A stretch of 64,000 nucleotides of DNA from Nitrincola iocasae (GTDB lineage Bacteria; Pseudomonadota; Gammaproteobacteria; Pseudomonadales; Balneatricaceae): assembly GCF_008727795.1 (NCBI RefSeq), contig NZ_CP044222.1, positions 3,534,001-3,598,000 on the forward strand. The letters are read 5' to 3'. Positions 26,709-35,307 of this stretch are shown piece after piece. The position numbers and the translations under genes are program-made. Numbering within the stretch: the stretch's first letter is position 1; each line of letters starts with the position of its first letter. A model generated the notes under the pieces. The model saw only the letters and a list, made by a program, of their open reading frames with translations, was not told where the DNA came from and made no database searches.

Positions 26709-28070
26709 ATGCGCAACTGGTTGTTTCTACTGGCTTTGATACTGACTCTACCGGCACATGCTGACCTGGATAAACTCAGATTCATAACGGAAGAGTACCC
26801 ACCCTATAACTATGCCGAAAACGGCAAGCTGCAGGGCATCGCTGTTGAGTTGCTGGAACGTGCATTCTTGCTTGACGGCAGACAACTAGATCGAGACAGC
26901 ATAGAAGTGCAGCCTTGGGCCCGTGGCTATGAAACAGTGCTCAACACCCCCAATAGTGTGCTTTTCTCTACCACTCGCACTGATACGCGTGAATCACTGT
27001 TTCAGTGGGCAGGCCCAATTTCGGCAGCACGAGTGGTCCTCATGGCGCGAAAAGCCAATGCCATTCAGATTGACAGTATTGATGCCCTGAATCAGTCTGA
27101 CCTGCAGATTGCCGTCATTCATGAGGACATAGGTGCTCAGCGCTTGCAGGAACTGGGTGTTGATCCGACTCGAATTCATACCGCTTTTAACAATACCAGT
27201 GCGCTGACAATGCTGGATGCGAATCGTGTCGATCTATGGGCATATGGTGAAGACGTTGCTTTTTGGTTGATGGATACCCGAGGCTACGACCGACAGGAAT
27301 TTGAAGCGGTTTATACCCTCAGTGAAGCATCCCTGTATTTTGCCCTTAATGCTGATACAGATCCGAACTTGACAGCTCAACTGCAAGCCAGCATAGACAG
27401 CGCAAAAGATGCTATGCCGTCACTCAGGCTAGTTACAGAAGAGTACCCACCCTATAACCACATAAATGACCAGGGTGAAATTCAGGGTACAGCAACTCAG
27501 CTACTTAAAAAGGTGCTGCAGCGAAGCGGATTTGAGGCTGAATTTCAGTTATTACCCTGGGCACGCTCACTGACCGAGGCCCAAATGCGCGAAAATACCT
27601 GCGTATACTCAACCACGCGCACACCTGAACGAGAATCCCAGTTTATGTGGATAGGTCCGTTATTGAGCACTCAGTGGGGCGCTTTTTCACTGGCATCTTC
27701 TCCCCTTGATGCGGGTAATCTGGATGATTTGTCAGGATTGCGCATTGGCAGTTTTCGTCAAGATGCTGTAGGCAATTATGTGCAAGACCAAGGCCACAGC
27801 TTGATTCTGGCAACCACTGACCGCGAAAACCTAGACCGCTTGAGCGCCGATCTGATTGATGTCTGGGTCACGGGCGTTGCCTCGGCTGAATACCTGGCTG
27901 AGCAACAAGGCACTGCGCTGAACAGATTATTTGTTTTTAATGAAGTTCCTCTGTATCTAGCCTGCCATAAGACACTGTCACCGCACCTTCAACAACGAAT
28001 GCAAAGTACCCTGGAGGCCATACTGAAAGAACAAGGCGAACTACCAGCTCCCACTCTGGACAAGGAGTAG
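26709..28070 (+). CDS. periplasmic protein with two tandem SBP_bac_3-like domains
   Basis: A 453-residue secreted protein. A signal peptide covers residues 1-18 (cleavage after AHA). Two homologous halves follow: the first begins LRFITEEYPPYNYAENGKLQ near residue 23, the second begins LRLVTEEYPPYNHINDQGEI near residue 239. Each continues with PWAR, STTRT and W(A/I)GP, so the duplication is internal. This is the family of amino-acid-type solute-binding proteins. No ABC permease or ATPase is nearby. A membrane diguanylate cyclase starts 4 bases after the stop, so the protein is more likely a ligand-sensing partner of that enzyme than a transport component; that link is inference from gene order. 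Confidence 0.82.
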   Translation: MRNWLFLLALILTLPAHADLDKLRFITEEYPPYNYAENGKLQGIAVELLERAFLLDGRQLDRDSIEVQPWARGYETVLNTPNSVLFSTTRTDTRESLFQWAGPISAARVVLMARKANAIQIDSIDALNQSDLQIAVIHEDIGAQRLQELGVDPTRIHTAFNNTSALTMLDANRVDLWAYGEDVAFWLMDTRGYDRQEFEAVYTLSEASLYFALNADTDPNLTAQLQASIDSAKDAMPSLRLVTEEYPPYNHINDQGEIQGTATQLLKKVLQRSGFEAEFQLLPWARSLTEAQMRENTCVYSTTRTPERESQFMWIGPLLSTQWGAFSLASSPLDAGNLDDLSGLRIGSFRQDAVGNYVQDQGHSLILATTDRENLDRLSADLIDVWVTGVASAEYLAEQQGTALNRLFVFNEVPLYLACHKTLSPHLQQRMQSTLEAILKEQGELPAPTLDKE

Positions 28071-28074
28071 CTGA

Positions 28075-29412
28075 GTGAACCTCAAAAGCAGCGGGGGGCA
28101 GGCCTACAAGCGCCCGACGGGTGTATCCCGTCGTCGCAGCCTGACGACCAAGCAGGCGCTGGCCACGCTGCTGGCAGGCCTGACGCTCAGCTTAATTGCA
28201 GGCTCTATTGAGCTGATTATTGATGTCCGCAGCATGCGCGGCGAGGTACAGAATCAAACCCGCCAAATGCTCAAGTTAGTAGAAGCCACGGCCGCCGAAG
28301 CCGCCTTTCAACTGAATCCGGAGCTAGCCGAACAGGTAGTTACCGGCCTTTTTTCTGGTGAAACAGTAGCCAAAGTAGAGCTACGAGATGATTTTGGCCG
28401 AGTAATGTACAGTCTGGGAGAAGTCGAAAAGGTAGCAAATCCACTCTACCAACGCCTATTCGGCGACATCCTCAGCTACCAGCAATCATTGGAGTATCGA
28501 GTCCAGTCTGGCGATTCAGGACGACTCGTAGGTGAACTGGAGTTGACACTGGCGCTAAAAACACTGGGACAACATTTCAGCCAACGCAGCCTGTTAATCT
28601 TCTCGCTCAGCTTGCTTAAAACATTGGGTATTGTGTTATTAATGGTTTGGGTTTTCGCCTTTCTGATTACGGGCCCATTGCTACGTGTATATAATGCACT
28701 GCAAACAATCAATCCGGAAAAACCTGGCAAATGGAATCGCCCACACCTGAAATACAACAAGGGTGATGAACTGGATCACTTGGTCAAAGGCCTTGATAAT
28801 CTGCTGAAAGCTTTTCAGTCGGGCCTGGATCAACGCGATCACCTGCATACACTGTCAAGCATTGATGGACTAACCGGCTTGGCGAACCGGCGTCACTTCG
28901 ACACCCAACTGGAACAGCTATGGCAAGAGGCACTTGAGCAACAACAGCCGGTGGCATTGATTTTTATGGATATCGATTTCTTTAAACCCTTTAATGACAA
29001 TTATGGCCATGCTGCGGGCGATGAATGCTTACAACAGGTTGCCAGCACTATGCTGGCAACCGTAACCCGACCTAATGACCTGGTAGCTCGCTATGGCGGG
29101 GAGGAATTTGTTTGCATTCTACCTGGAACAGATTTGCACGGCGCCTATAAACTGGCATGCAGACTACAGGAAAATATTGCCAGATTAAATCTGCCGCACG
29201 CCTACTCCAGCTGTAGTGAGTGGATCACGCTGAGTATCGGGGTCGCCTCAGAAATCCCCCTTCCAGACGAGATCCACCCGGATCGCCTGTTACGTCTGGC
29301 TGATGAACGCCTCTACCTGGCCAAGGCCTCCGGACGCAACCGGATCATCCGTCAACACCCGCAACCAAACCCTAAAACGGCTTCATCAACACAAAATAAA
29401 GAATCGGTATGA
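28075..29412 (+). CDS. membrane diguanylate cyclase (GGDEF, GGEEF motif)
   Basis: A 445-residue protein that should make cyclic di-GMP from two GTP. Order: a basic N-terminus, membrane helix near 28-50, a periplasmic sensor of about 115 residues, a second helix near 168-198, a short linker, and a GGDEF domain at about 260-430 (SIDGLTGLANRRHFD start, ARYGGEEFVCILPG active site). An inhibitory I-site RPND lies 5 residues before GGEEF, so product inhibition is likely. The start is a GTG at 28075 with AAGGAG 7 bases upstream inside the end of the binding-protein gene. The last 41 bases overlap the convergent hemJ gene. Confidence 0.9.
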   Translation: MNLKSSGGQAYKRPTGVSRRRSLTTKQALATLLAGLTLSLIAGSIELIIDVRSMRGEVQNQTRQMLKLVEATAAEAAFQLNPELAEQVVTGLFSGETVAKVELRDDFGRVMYSLGEVEKVANPLYQRLFGDILSYQQSLEYRVQSGDSGRLVGELELTLALKTLGQHFSQRSLLIFSLSLLKTLGIVLLMVWVFAFLITGPLLRVYNALQTINPEKPGKWNRPHLKYNKGDELDHLVKGLDNLLKAFQSGLDQRDHLHTLSSIDGLTGLANRRHFDTQLEQLWQEALEQQQPVALIFMDIDFFKPFNDNYGHAAGDECLQQVASTMLATVTRPNDLVARYGGEEFVCILPGTDLHGAYKLACRLQENIARLNLPHAYSSCSEWITLSIGVASEIPLPDEIHPDRLLRLADERLYLAKASGRNRIIRQHPQPNPKTASSTQNKESV

Positions 29413-29788
29413 AAATCAGCAGCGGCAGCTCATTGAATAAACGGAAATAGCGACCACTCTGAGTCAGCTTACCTGCTTGCATGCGCTTAAGATAGCTAAA
29501 ACACCAGCCATGGTATCCAATCAAAAAACCAACAAACAGAAGTTTTGCATGTATCCAACCACCGCGAAAACCATAACCCAACCACAGCCATAAACCAAAA
29601 ATCAGTGTCAACAATGCCATCAATGTCATAAAACCAAACAGCTTCCGCGCCATGATTTCCAGCCGTGCAACATCCTGTCCGGCAACGCGACCCTCTACGT
29701 AATGCACGTATATTCGAGGTAAATAGAAAATACCAGCCATCCAACTGGTCATAGCCAGGATATGCAACAGTTTAATCCATAAAAACAT
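29372..29788 (-). CDS. hemJ: HemJ-type protoporphyrinogen IX oxidase / CopD family membrane protein
   Basis: A 138-residue integral membrane protein with four helices. The start FLWIKLLHILAMTSWMAGIFYLPRI has the conserved histidine and the F(Y)LPR motif of HemJ, and the C-terminus keeps RYFRLFNELPLLIF. HemJ oxidises protoporphyrinogen IX in bacteria that lack HemG and HemY. The assignment rests on family similarity; it could be annotated simply as CopD family. I prefer ATG 29788 over the in-frame ATG at 29812 because homologues start there. It is convergent with, and overlaps by 41 bases, the diguanylate cyclase gene. Confidence 0.78.
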   Translation of the reverse strand: MFLWIKLLHILAMTSWMAGIFYLPRIYVHYVEGRVAGQDVARLEIMARKLFGFMTLMALLTLIFGLWLWLGYGFRGGWIHAKLLFVGFLIGYHGWCFSYLKRMQAGKLTQSGRYFRLFNELPLLIFIPILYFVLMKPF

Positions 29789-29945
29789 CGTCAATATGCC
29801 TTTTATTAACATTTGATATTACTTTTTATTCTACCCTTAACAGCCCCAAAAGGGGTAAAAGTCTGATTAAAAATACGCTAAAATATTCAACTAAAGTCTA
29901 ATCCATCCTTTATCCGAGTATTTTTGTCAGAAAAAGCTAAAAATA

Positions 29946-29997
29946 TGTTGCACTGCAACATAAGTCGTATATAATTGGTTATACATTGATCAATTAT
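29946..29997. promoter_or_regulatory. palindrome and inverted repeat upstream of a small winged-helix-like gene
   Basis: TGTTGCA-C-TGCAACA at 29946-29960 is a perfect 15-base palindrome. ATAATTG (29971-29977) and CAATTAT (29991-29997) form a second inverted repeat. Both lie within 70 bases of ATG 30012 in AT-rich DNA and look like operator sites. Confidence 0.55.
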
Positions 29998-30011
29998 ACG
30001 GGTGATTACCT

Positions 30012-30293
30012 ATGATCAGCACGATAGAAATGAATATTCTGATTGCACTGAAGCGATTGGGCAAACGCAACGGCATCTTCCCGCCGGTGATGCTAACACT
30101 CAGAAACCAGTTCAGCGAGCTGGAATACAACGAGTTTTTTCAACACATGGTTGTATTGCAAGACAGAGGCTATCTTAAAATTGCAGCGGGCAAATCCCGG
30201 GGTATTTTTATCACACCTGCCGGTACGGCACTGGCAGAACGCCTTGAACAGGAATACCCAGACTATAGCAGCGAACTCTGCTCACTTTCCTGA
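30012..30293 (+). CDS. small winged-helix-like hypothetical protein
   Basis: A 93-residue protein of unknown function. The pattern of helices followed by QDRGYLKIAAGKSRGIFITPAGTALAERL resembles a winged helix-turn-helix, with a wing hairpin and a 'TPAG' turn like that of small regulators. No enzymatic motif is present. It stands alone between hemJ and the erbR-like gene, with a palindromic candidate operator upstream that it may bind itself. Confidence is good that it is a gene and low on function. Confidence 0.65.
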   Translation: MISTIEMNILIALKRLGKRNGIFPPVMLTLRNQFSELEYNEFFQHMVVLQDRGYLKIAAGKSRGIFITPAGTALAERLEQEYPDYSSELCSLS

Positions 30294-30303
30294 ATCACAA
30301 AGC

Positions 30304-30334
30304 TACGCAGCTTGCCTGAAGCAGGCGCTGCGTA
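30304..30334. terminator. long hairpin after the winged-helix-like gene
   Basis: TACGCAGC-TT-GCCTG (30304-30318), loop AAG, CAGGC-GCTGCGTA (30322-30334): 13 paired bases with one 2-base bulge. There is no T run afterwards. It may be a terminator-like or RNA-stabilising structure between this gene and the response regulator. Confidence 0.6.
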
Positions 30335-30424
30335 ACCTTTGCCAAGAAGATATTTCTTCCTCGCATTTTTTAGCCTAATCCCATTAAATTGGTGTAAAGT
30401 ACTGCATAAAAAAGGATGCAGTAC

Positions 30425-31087
30425 GTGATTAAACTACTGATTGCAGATGATCATCCCTTATTCAGAGAGGCGCTGATCAATGTCATAAACGCTGCGCTAT
30501 GCGACCCGAAAATTATCGAAGCAGGCACACTGGACGATGCTCTGGTATTGGCCCAAGCGCACGAGGATATGGATCTGATCTTGCTGGATATTAATATGCC
30601 CGGCATGCATGGCCTGGAAGGGCTCTCAGCGCTACGTCGCGAAGCGCCTACCATTCCAGTGGTGATCATCTCAGCTGAAGAAGATAAACAGACAGTTCTG
30701 AAGGCACTGGACCAGGGTGCAGCGGGTTTTATTGCCAAATCGGCGGCACGTGATGAGATGGCCACAGCGTTACAGCAAATTCTTCAGGGCGAAGTTTACC
30801 TACCGGCCAGTATTATGCGCAAAACCCAGGAAAGCCCGCTACCAGCGCAAACGCGCCCGAGTCTATCAATGGAGTTGCTATTCAGTCTGACTCGACGACA
30901 ATTGCTAGTATTGGAGCGCATGGTCAAGGGTGAATCCAACAAGCAGATTGCTACCCACCTGAACATTGCCGAGACGACTGTCAAAGCGCATGTATCGGCA
31001 ATTCTGGCAAAGCTGGGCGTCAACAACAGGGTACAAGCTATTCTGGCTGCCAATGACCTGGATTTTTCAACCATCATCCGTCGCTGA
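30425..31087 (+). CDS. erbR: LuxR/NarL-type response regulator, ErbR (AgmR)-like
   Basis: A 220-residue response regulator. The receiver domain has LLIADDHPLFREAL at the start and phospho-acceptor aspartate in LILLDINMPGMHG. The C-terminal LuxR helix-turn-helix reads LLVLERMVKGESNKQIATHL and ETTVKAHVSAILAKLGVNNR. These segments match the Pseudomonas ErbR/AgmR type, which controls alcohol (ethanol/glycerol) oxidation genes. The frame has an ATG at 30416, but that overlaps the Shine-Dalgarno AAGGA; the GTG at 30425, 8 bases after it, is a better start. The gene is convergent with the nahK-like gene and overlaps it by 21 bases. Confidence 0.85.
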   Translation: MIKLLIADDHPLFREALINVINAALCDPKIIEAGTLDDALVLAQAHEDMDLILLDINMPGMHGLEGLSALRREAPTIPVVIISAEEDKQTVLKALDQGAAGFIAKSAARDEMATALQQILQGEVYLPASIMRKTQESPLPAQTRPSLSMELLFSLTRRQLLVLERMVKGESNKQIATHLNIAETTVKAHVSAILAKLGVNNRVQAILAANDLDFSTIIRR

Positions 31088-32437
31088 ATCTTTTGCCTGC
31101 CTAAGCAGGTGTGCAACAGTAACTTTCAGTTTCAACGGTTTCACAGGCTTGTTCAGCATTCGATAACCTGCATTGCGTACATGCTGGCGCAGCCCACTGG
31201 TATGATTAGCTGTAATCATCAGCACAGCCGACCTGGCAGCATAGCGGTGCAGTAATTTTTCCACCAGAGCAAGGCCTGAGCTGGATTCATTCAAGTGGTA
31301 GTCAGCAATCAACAAGTCGGGTCCCTGTGGCTCTGATTCAAAATATTTTTGCAACGCTACACTACTTTCGGCGGTGTATACCTGACAACCCCAACCCTGT
31401 AGTAATGACTGCATCGCCGTGCAGATAGCGGGATCATTATCGAGCACCCAGACACGGCTACTCTGCAACACCTGTTGATCACTGCCTTGATGGCGGTCGG
31501 GCAAATACGGCTGGTACTCAAACTGCGATAATGGCAGTAATACAGCAAACACCGACCCTTTGCCCTCGTCTGAACTGACTGCCACCGGATGCTCAAGCAT
31601 GCTGGCAATTTTGTCCACTATCGCCAGCCCCAAACCCAGACCACGATCCTGCAGGGCTGGATTGGGTTTAATACGTTGAAATTCTAGGAAAATATCATCT
31701 AATTTATTAGCAGGGATACCAAAACCAGTATCGGCGACTTGTATCTGTACACCGTTAGATCGTCGGCGACATCCGAGCAATATTCGCCCACCTGCTGGAG
31801 TATAGCGCACCGCATTAGTGAGAAAGTTTCTCAGTATGCGTGCCAGCAGTACTAGATCGGTTGAGACCACCGCAGAACTTTTTACATAGTCAAAGCACAG
31901 CCCTTCCGCTTCACAGATCTGGCGAAATTCGGTCGCCAGGTTGTCCAGCAAATCCGATAATGGAAAAACACTGATATCCGGTTTGATTACACCTGCATCC
32001 AGCCTAGACATATCTACCAGCGTACCTAACAGACTATCGACATCTTGCAGCGAACGGTGGATGGCATTTGCCAGGGGCTCCAGCTCTTCTGACAAGGGCC
32101 GCTCCAGCAAGGCACCGGTAAACAGTCGCGCAGCGTTCAGCGGCTGTAACAGATCATGACTGACGGCGGCCAAAAACTTAGTGCGAGAAACATTGGCCTG
32201 TATAAGTGCCTGATTAGTCTGCCGTAGCTCAGCCATCGCCACCGAAAGCGCTTCAGTACGCTCCCGTACCTGCTCGGCCAGGGCAGCCGAATGCTCAAAA
32301 GCCGCATAAGGCGCTGCATTAAATGCGCTACCGGCTTCAACACGCTCAATCAATGCCGCATTAATTTTCCTCAGACGCTGATTCTCAAGCTGCAAGCTGT
32401 GCACCGCTTGCTGGTCTGGCAGTGTGCTATCGTCCAT
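31067..32437 (-). CDS. nahK: hybrid histidine kinase, NahK/ErcS'-like
   Basis: A 456-residue soluble hybrid kinase. Residues 1-80 are a coiled coil (LENQRLRKINAALIERV). The phosphorylated histidine is in AVSHDLLQPLNAARLF. The ATPase domain shows the N box RNFLTNAVRYTP, and DTGFGIP and GLGLGLAIVDK. A C-terminal receiver domain (RVWVLDNDPAIC, phospho-acceptor in LLIADYHLNE, lysine in NKPVKP) completes it. No membrane helices or PAS domain are visible, so it relies on a partner for input. It follows the NosP-like FIST gene by 5 bases; in Pseudomonas aeruginosa this pair is NosP-NahK. Confidence 0.85.
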   Translation of the reverse strand: MDDSTLPDQQAVHSLQLENQRLRKINAALIERVEAGSAFNAAPYAAFEHSAALAEQVRERTEALSVAMAELRQTNQALIQANVSRTKFLAAVSHDLLQPLNAARLFTGALLERPLSEELEPLANAIHRSLQDVDSLLGTLVDMSRLDAGVIKPDISVFPLSDLLDNLATEFRQICEAEGLCFDYVKSSAVVSTDLVLLARILRNFLTNAVRYTPAGGRILLGCRRRSNGVQIQVADTGFGIPANKLDDIFLEFQRIKPNPALQDRGLGLGLAIVDKIASMLEHPVAVSSDEGKGSVFAVLLPLSQFEYQPYLPDRHQGSDQQVLQSSRVWVLDNDPAICTAMQSLLQGWGCQVYTAESSVALQKYFESEPQGPDLLIADYHLNESSSGLALVEKLLHRYAARSAVLMITANHTSGLRQHVRNAGYRMLNKPVKPLKLKVTVAHLLRQAKDSATDDG

Positions 32438-32442
32438 CAGCT

Positions 32443-33591
32443 TTATGCCTCGCCAATAACAACGCCGGTAAAGGTTTGATTAATATGCACACCATCAAAA
32501 TGTTCGCCGTAGGTGTTGAAGCCAATCACACGATGGTGACGAAAAAAGCTGGAAGCCTCATCCAAACTATCCAGATGCTCAGTTTCTAGGCGCCGCAAAA
32601 AACAATCACAACCGAGAGTAATTAGAGGCTTGCCAATACGGCTTTCTATATCGGCAAAGCGTTTCTCCAGATCCGGCAGAATCGGTTGAGGCTGCATCGC
32701 CGTGAGCACCATGCCATTACCCACGGCACAATAGAAGGTCAGGCTTAAGTCTGGATTAACCTTTTGAATCGAGCGTACGTAATACTCCTGCCCCAGTTTC
32801 ACGGCGAGCGGATGCAGGGCAAACACATCTGGGTTGAGCTGCTGCGGATGTAAGCCCAGCATATCGGCATACACCTGAGCGGCTGGCTCAGCATTCAGTT
32901 CATAGACACAACGGCTATCCGGGTCGGCGGCAGTAACAACCAGTTTATGTGCCAGGCTTTGCATGTGATGGGTGGTGAATACCTCAAAATCCAGAGAAGT
33001 GCGTACTAATGTCAGCGCGGCGGCTTGAGTATGAAAAGCTCCGTTTACGAAAACATGGGTCCCAGCCAGCTGGATATCATCACCCGCGGAGCCACCAAAA
33101 TGGGCAATACTGCCCAGTGCTGAATCCAACGCCACTAATACCAGCTCTTCCTGACTCGACAAGCCATCAAGTAATGTCATGGCAAAAAAACGTCCAGGCT
33201 GAACTACCGCGTGTCGTTGGTGTATTTGACTGATCAGCTGATCCACCTGCTGCTGTGCCTGTGGCAAACTGAAATCATCCAGGGCTGCAATCAATGCAGT
33301 TTCGATGCTGAACCAGCGACGATCAAAACCCAGGGCAACGATGCTGCCACGGTCATAGCCACGAGGGGTAATTTCACCGGCTGTCGTACAACCGACCAAT
33401 GGCGTTTCGCCAAAGGCATTATTCAGCGCAGCAGCCAGTTCGGGCAAGGGGTATTCGGCTGAACAAAAAAACACCACACACTCCAGCTCAGCATGGCACA
33501 AGGCAGTCGCCAGAGTTTTAGCCGCTAGGCTGACATCGGCGGCGTCGGACATGGCGGTCAACACCGGTATTTTCACATGTGGATCTAACAT
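32443..33591 (-). CDS. nosP: FIST domain protein, NosP-like
   Basis: A 382-residue cytoplasmic protein with FIST N and FIST C domains (LVGCTTAGEITPRGYDRGSIV in the N half, FFRHHRVIGFNTYGEHFDG at the end). In Pseudomonas aeruginosa the homologue next to NahK, called NosP, binds haem and senses nitric oxide, inhibiting the kinase. The same gene order here supports the name; haem binding cannot be seen directly. AGGAAG lies 6 bases before ATG 33591, which I take as the start over the longer frame to 33627. It is cotranscribed with the kinase gene. Confidence 0.82.
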   Translation of the reverse strand: MLDPHVKIPVLTAMSDAADVSLAAKTLATALCHAELECVVFFCSAEYPLPELAAALNNAFGETPLVGCTTAGEITPRGYDRGSIVALGFDRRWFSIETALIAALDDFSLPQAQQQVDQLISQIHQRHAVVQPGRFFAMTLLDGLSSQEELVLVALDSALGSIAHFGGSAGDDIQLAGTHVFVNGAFHTQAAALTLVRTSLDFEVFTTHHMQSLAHKLVVTAADPDSRCVYELNAEPAAQVYADMLGLHPQQLNPDVFALHPLAVKLGQEYYVRSIQKVNPDLSLTFYCAVGNGMVLTAMQPQPILPDLEKRFADIESRIGKPLITLGCDCFLRRLETEHLDSLDEASSFFRHHRVIGFNTYGEHFDGVHINQTFTGVVIGEA

Positions 33592-33608
33592 ATCTGACTT
33601 CCTATAAA

Positions 33609-33645
33609 CAAAAGCGCCTGGCGGCAAAACCGGCAGGCGCTTTTA
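33609..33645. terminator. terminator between exaC and nosP
   Basis: AAAAGCGCCTG (33610-33620) pairs with CAGGCGCTTTT (33634-33644) around an inner CGG/CCG stem. On the minus strand it follows exaC and ends in TTTTG, so it likely separates exaC transcription from the nosP-nahK unit. Confidence 0.8.
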
Positions 33646-33671
33646 GTATAGCGTTTTACACAAATCTCAGA

Positions 33672-35192
33672 TCAGAAAAAACCCATCGGATTGGTATCAT
33701 AGCTCACCAGCATATTTTTGGTCTGCTGATAATGATCCAGCATCATCTTGTGATTTTCACGTCCGACACCGGATTTTTTATAACCACCGAAAGCAGCGTG
33801 AGCCGGATAATGATGATAGCAATTGGTCCATACCCGACCTGCTTCAATACCCCGTCCCATACGATAGGCACGGTTCATATCGCGGGTCCATAGACCGGCA
33901 CCTAAGCCAAATTCGGAGTCATTGGCAATTTCCAGAGCTTCCGCTTCATCTTTAAAGGTGGTCACGGATACGACAGGGCCAAAGATTTCCTCCTGGAATA
34001 CGCGCATTTTGTTATGCCCCTTGATCAAGGTCGGCTGGATATAGAAGCCTTGATTCAGACTGGAATCCAGTTGTTCCTTACCACCACCAATAAGGATTTC
34101 AGCACCTTCTTCACGACCAATATCGAAGTAACCCATGATCTTTTTAAACTGCTCTTCCGAGGCCTGCGCACCCACCATGACATCGGTATCCAGTGGATTA
34201 CCACGCTTAATCATCTGTGTACGTTCAATGACTTTGGCGATGAACTCATCATAAATATCTTCCTGCACCAATAAGCGTGATGGGCAGGTACAGACTTCAC
34301 CCTGATTGAAGAATGCCAGTACGACACCTTCAATACATTTACTCAGGTAATTGTCTTCAAAATCCATGACATCTTTAAAGAAGATATTAGGTGATTTTCC
34401 GCCCAGCTCAACGGTAGACGGAATAATGTTTTCGGCGGCACACTTGAGAATATGCGAACCCACCGGCGTCGAACCGGTAAAGGCGATTTTGGCAATACGT
34501 TTACTGGTAGCCAACGCCTGACCGGCTTCAGCCCCATAACCATTGACCACATTGAGCACGCCGGGTGGTAACAGATCGGCAATCAGCTCCATTACCACAA
34601 GGATTGACCAGGGTGTCTGTTCAGCTGGTTTGAGAAGAATGCAGTTACCACTGGCAAGTGCAGGCGCAAGTTTCCAGGCAGCCATTAACAGTGGGAAGTT
34701 CCAAGGGATGATCTGACCCACGACCCCCAGAGGTTCGTGAAAATGGTAAGCAACGGTATTATGATCTATCTCACCAATAGAGCCTTCCTGAGCACGAATC
34801 GCACCGGCAAAGTAGCGAAAGTGATCTACGGCCAGGGGTACATCGGCATTGAGGGTTTCGCGAACCGCTTTACCATTGTCCCAGGTTTCAGCCACGGCTA
34901 TTTTTTCTAGATTCTGTTCCAGTCGGTCTGCAATTTTCAGCAACATATTGGAACGTTCAGTGACCGAGGTTTTCCCCCAGGCGGCTTTGGCGGCATGCGC
35001 GGCATCCAGGGCTAATTCAATATCTTCTGCGCTAGAGCGAGGGATTTCGCAGAAAGCTTCACCAGTCACTGGAGAAATATTTTTGAAATACTGACCTTTA
35101 ACCGGGGCCACCCATTGGCCACCAATGAAATTTTCGTAGCGGGGTTTTACAGAGATAAGGGCGCCTTCCTGCCCAGGCTGTGCGTATATCAT
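33672..35192 (-). CDS. exaC: NAD-dependent aldehyde dehydrogenase, ExaC-like
   Basis: A 506-residue enzyme, the same length as ExaC. The catalytic cysteine lies in FFNQGEVCTCPSR and the general base in TVELGGKSPN; the NAD site shows as IAFTGSTPVGSHI. The N-terminus (IYAQPGQEG) and YFKNISPVTGEAF match the ExaC/AcoD acetaldehyde dehydrogenases that oxidise the product of ethanol dehydrogenase. AAGAGG lies before ATG 35192, preferred over the longer frame to 35234. No quinoprotein ethanol dehydrogenase (exaA) or cytochrome exaB is in the window. Control by the nearby ErbR-like regulator is likely but inferred. Confidence 0.93.
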   Translation of the reverse strand: MIYAQPGQEGALISVKPRYENFIGGQWVAPVKGQYFKNISPVTGEAFCEIPRSSAEDIELALDAAHAAKAAWGKTSVTERSNMLLKIADRLEQNLEKIAVAETWDNGKAVRETLNADVPLAVDHFRYFAGAIRAQEGSIGEIDHNTVAYHFHEPLGVVGQIIPWNFPLLMAAWKLAPALASGNCILLKPAEQTPWSILVVMELIADLLPPGVLNVVNGYGAEAGQALATSKRIAKIAFTGSTPVGSHILKCAAENIIPSTVELGGKSPNIFFKDVMDFEDNYLSKCIEGVVLAFFNQGEVCTCPSRLLVQEDIYDEFIAKVIERTQMIKRGNPLDTDVMVGAQASEEQFKKIMGYFDIGREEGAEILIGGGKEQLDSSLNQGFYIQPTLIKGHNKMRVFQEEIFGPVVSVTTFKDEAEALEIANDSEFGLGAGLWTRDMNRAYRMGRGIEAGRVWTNCYHHYPAHAAFGGYKKSGVGRENHKMMLDHYQQTKNMLVSYDTNPMGFF

Positions 35193-35307
35193 GATAGAGC
35201 CTCTTGTTTTTATAGGTGTGACTGAAGCAATCACGTTTAGAAACTTTGATACTAGCGGCTCAGACCGGTAGATGACTATTCTGCATCAGCACCGAAAAAG
35301 CAGTACT

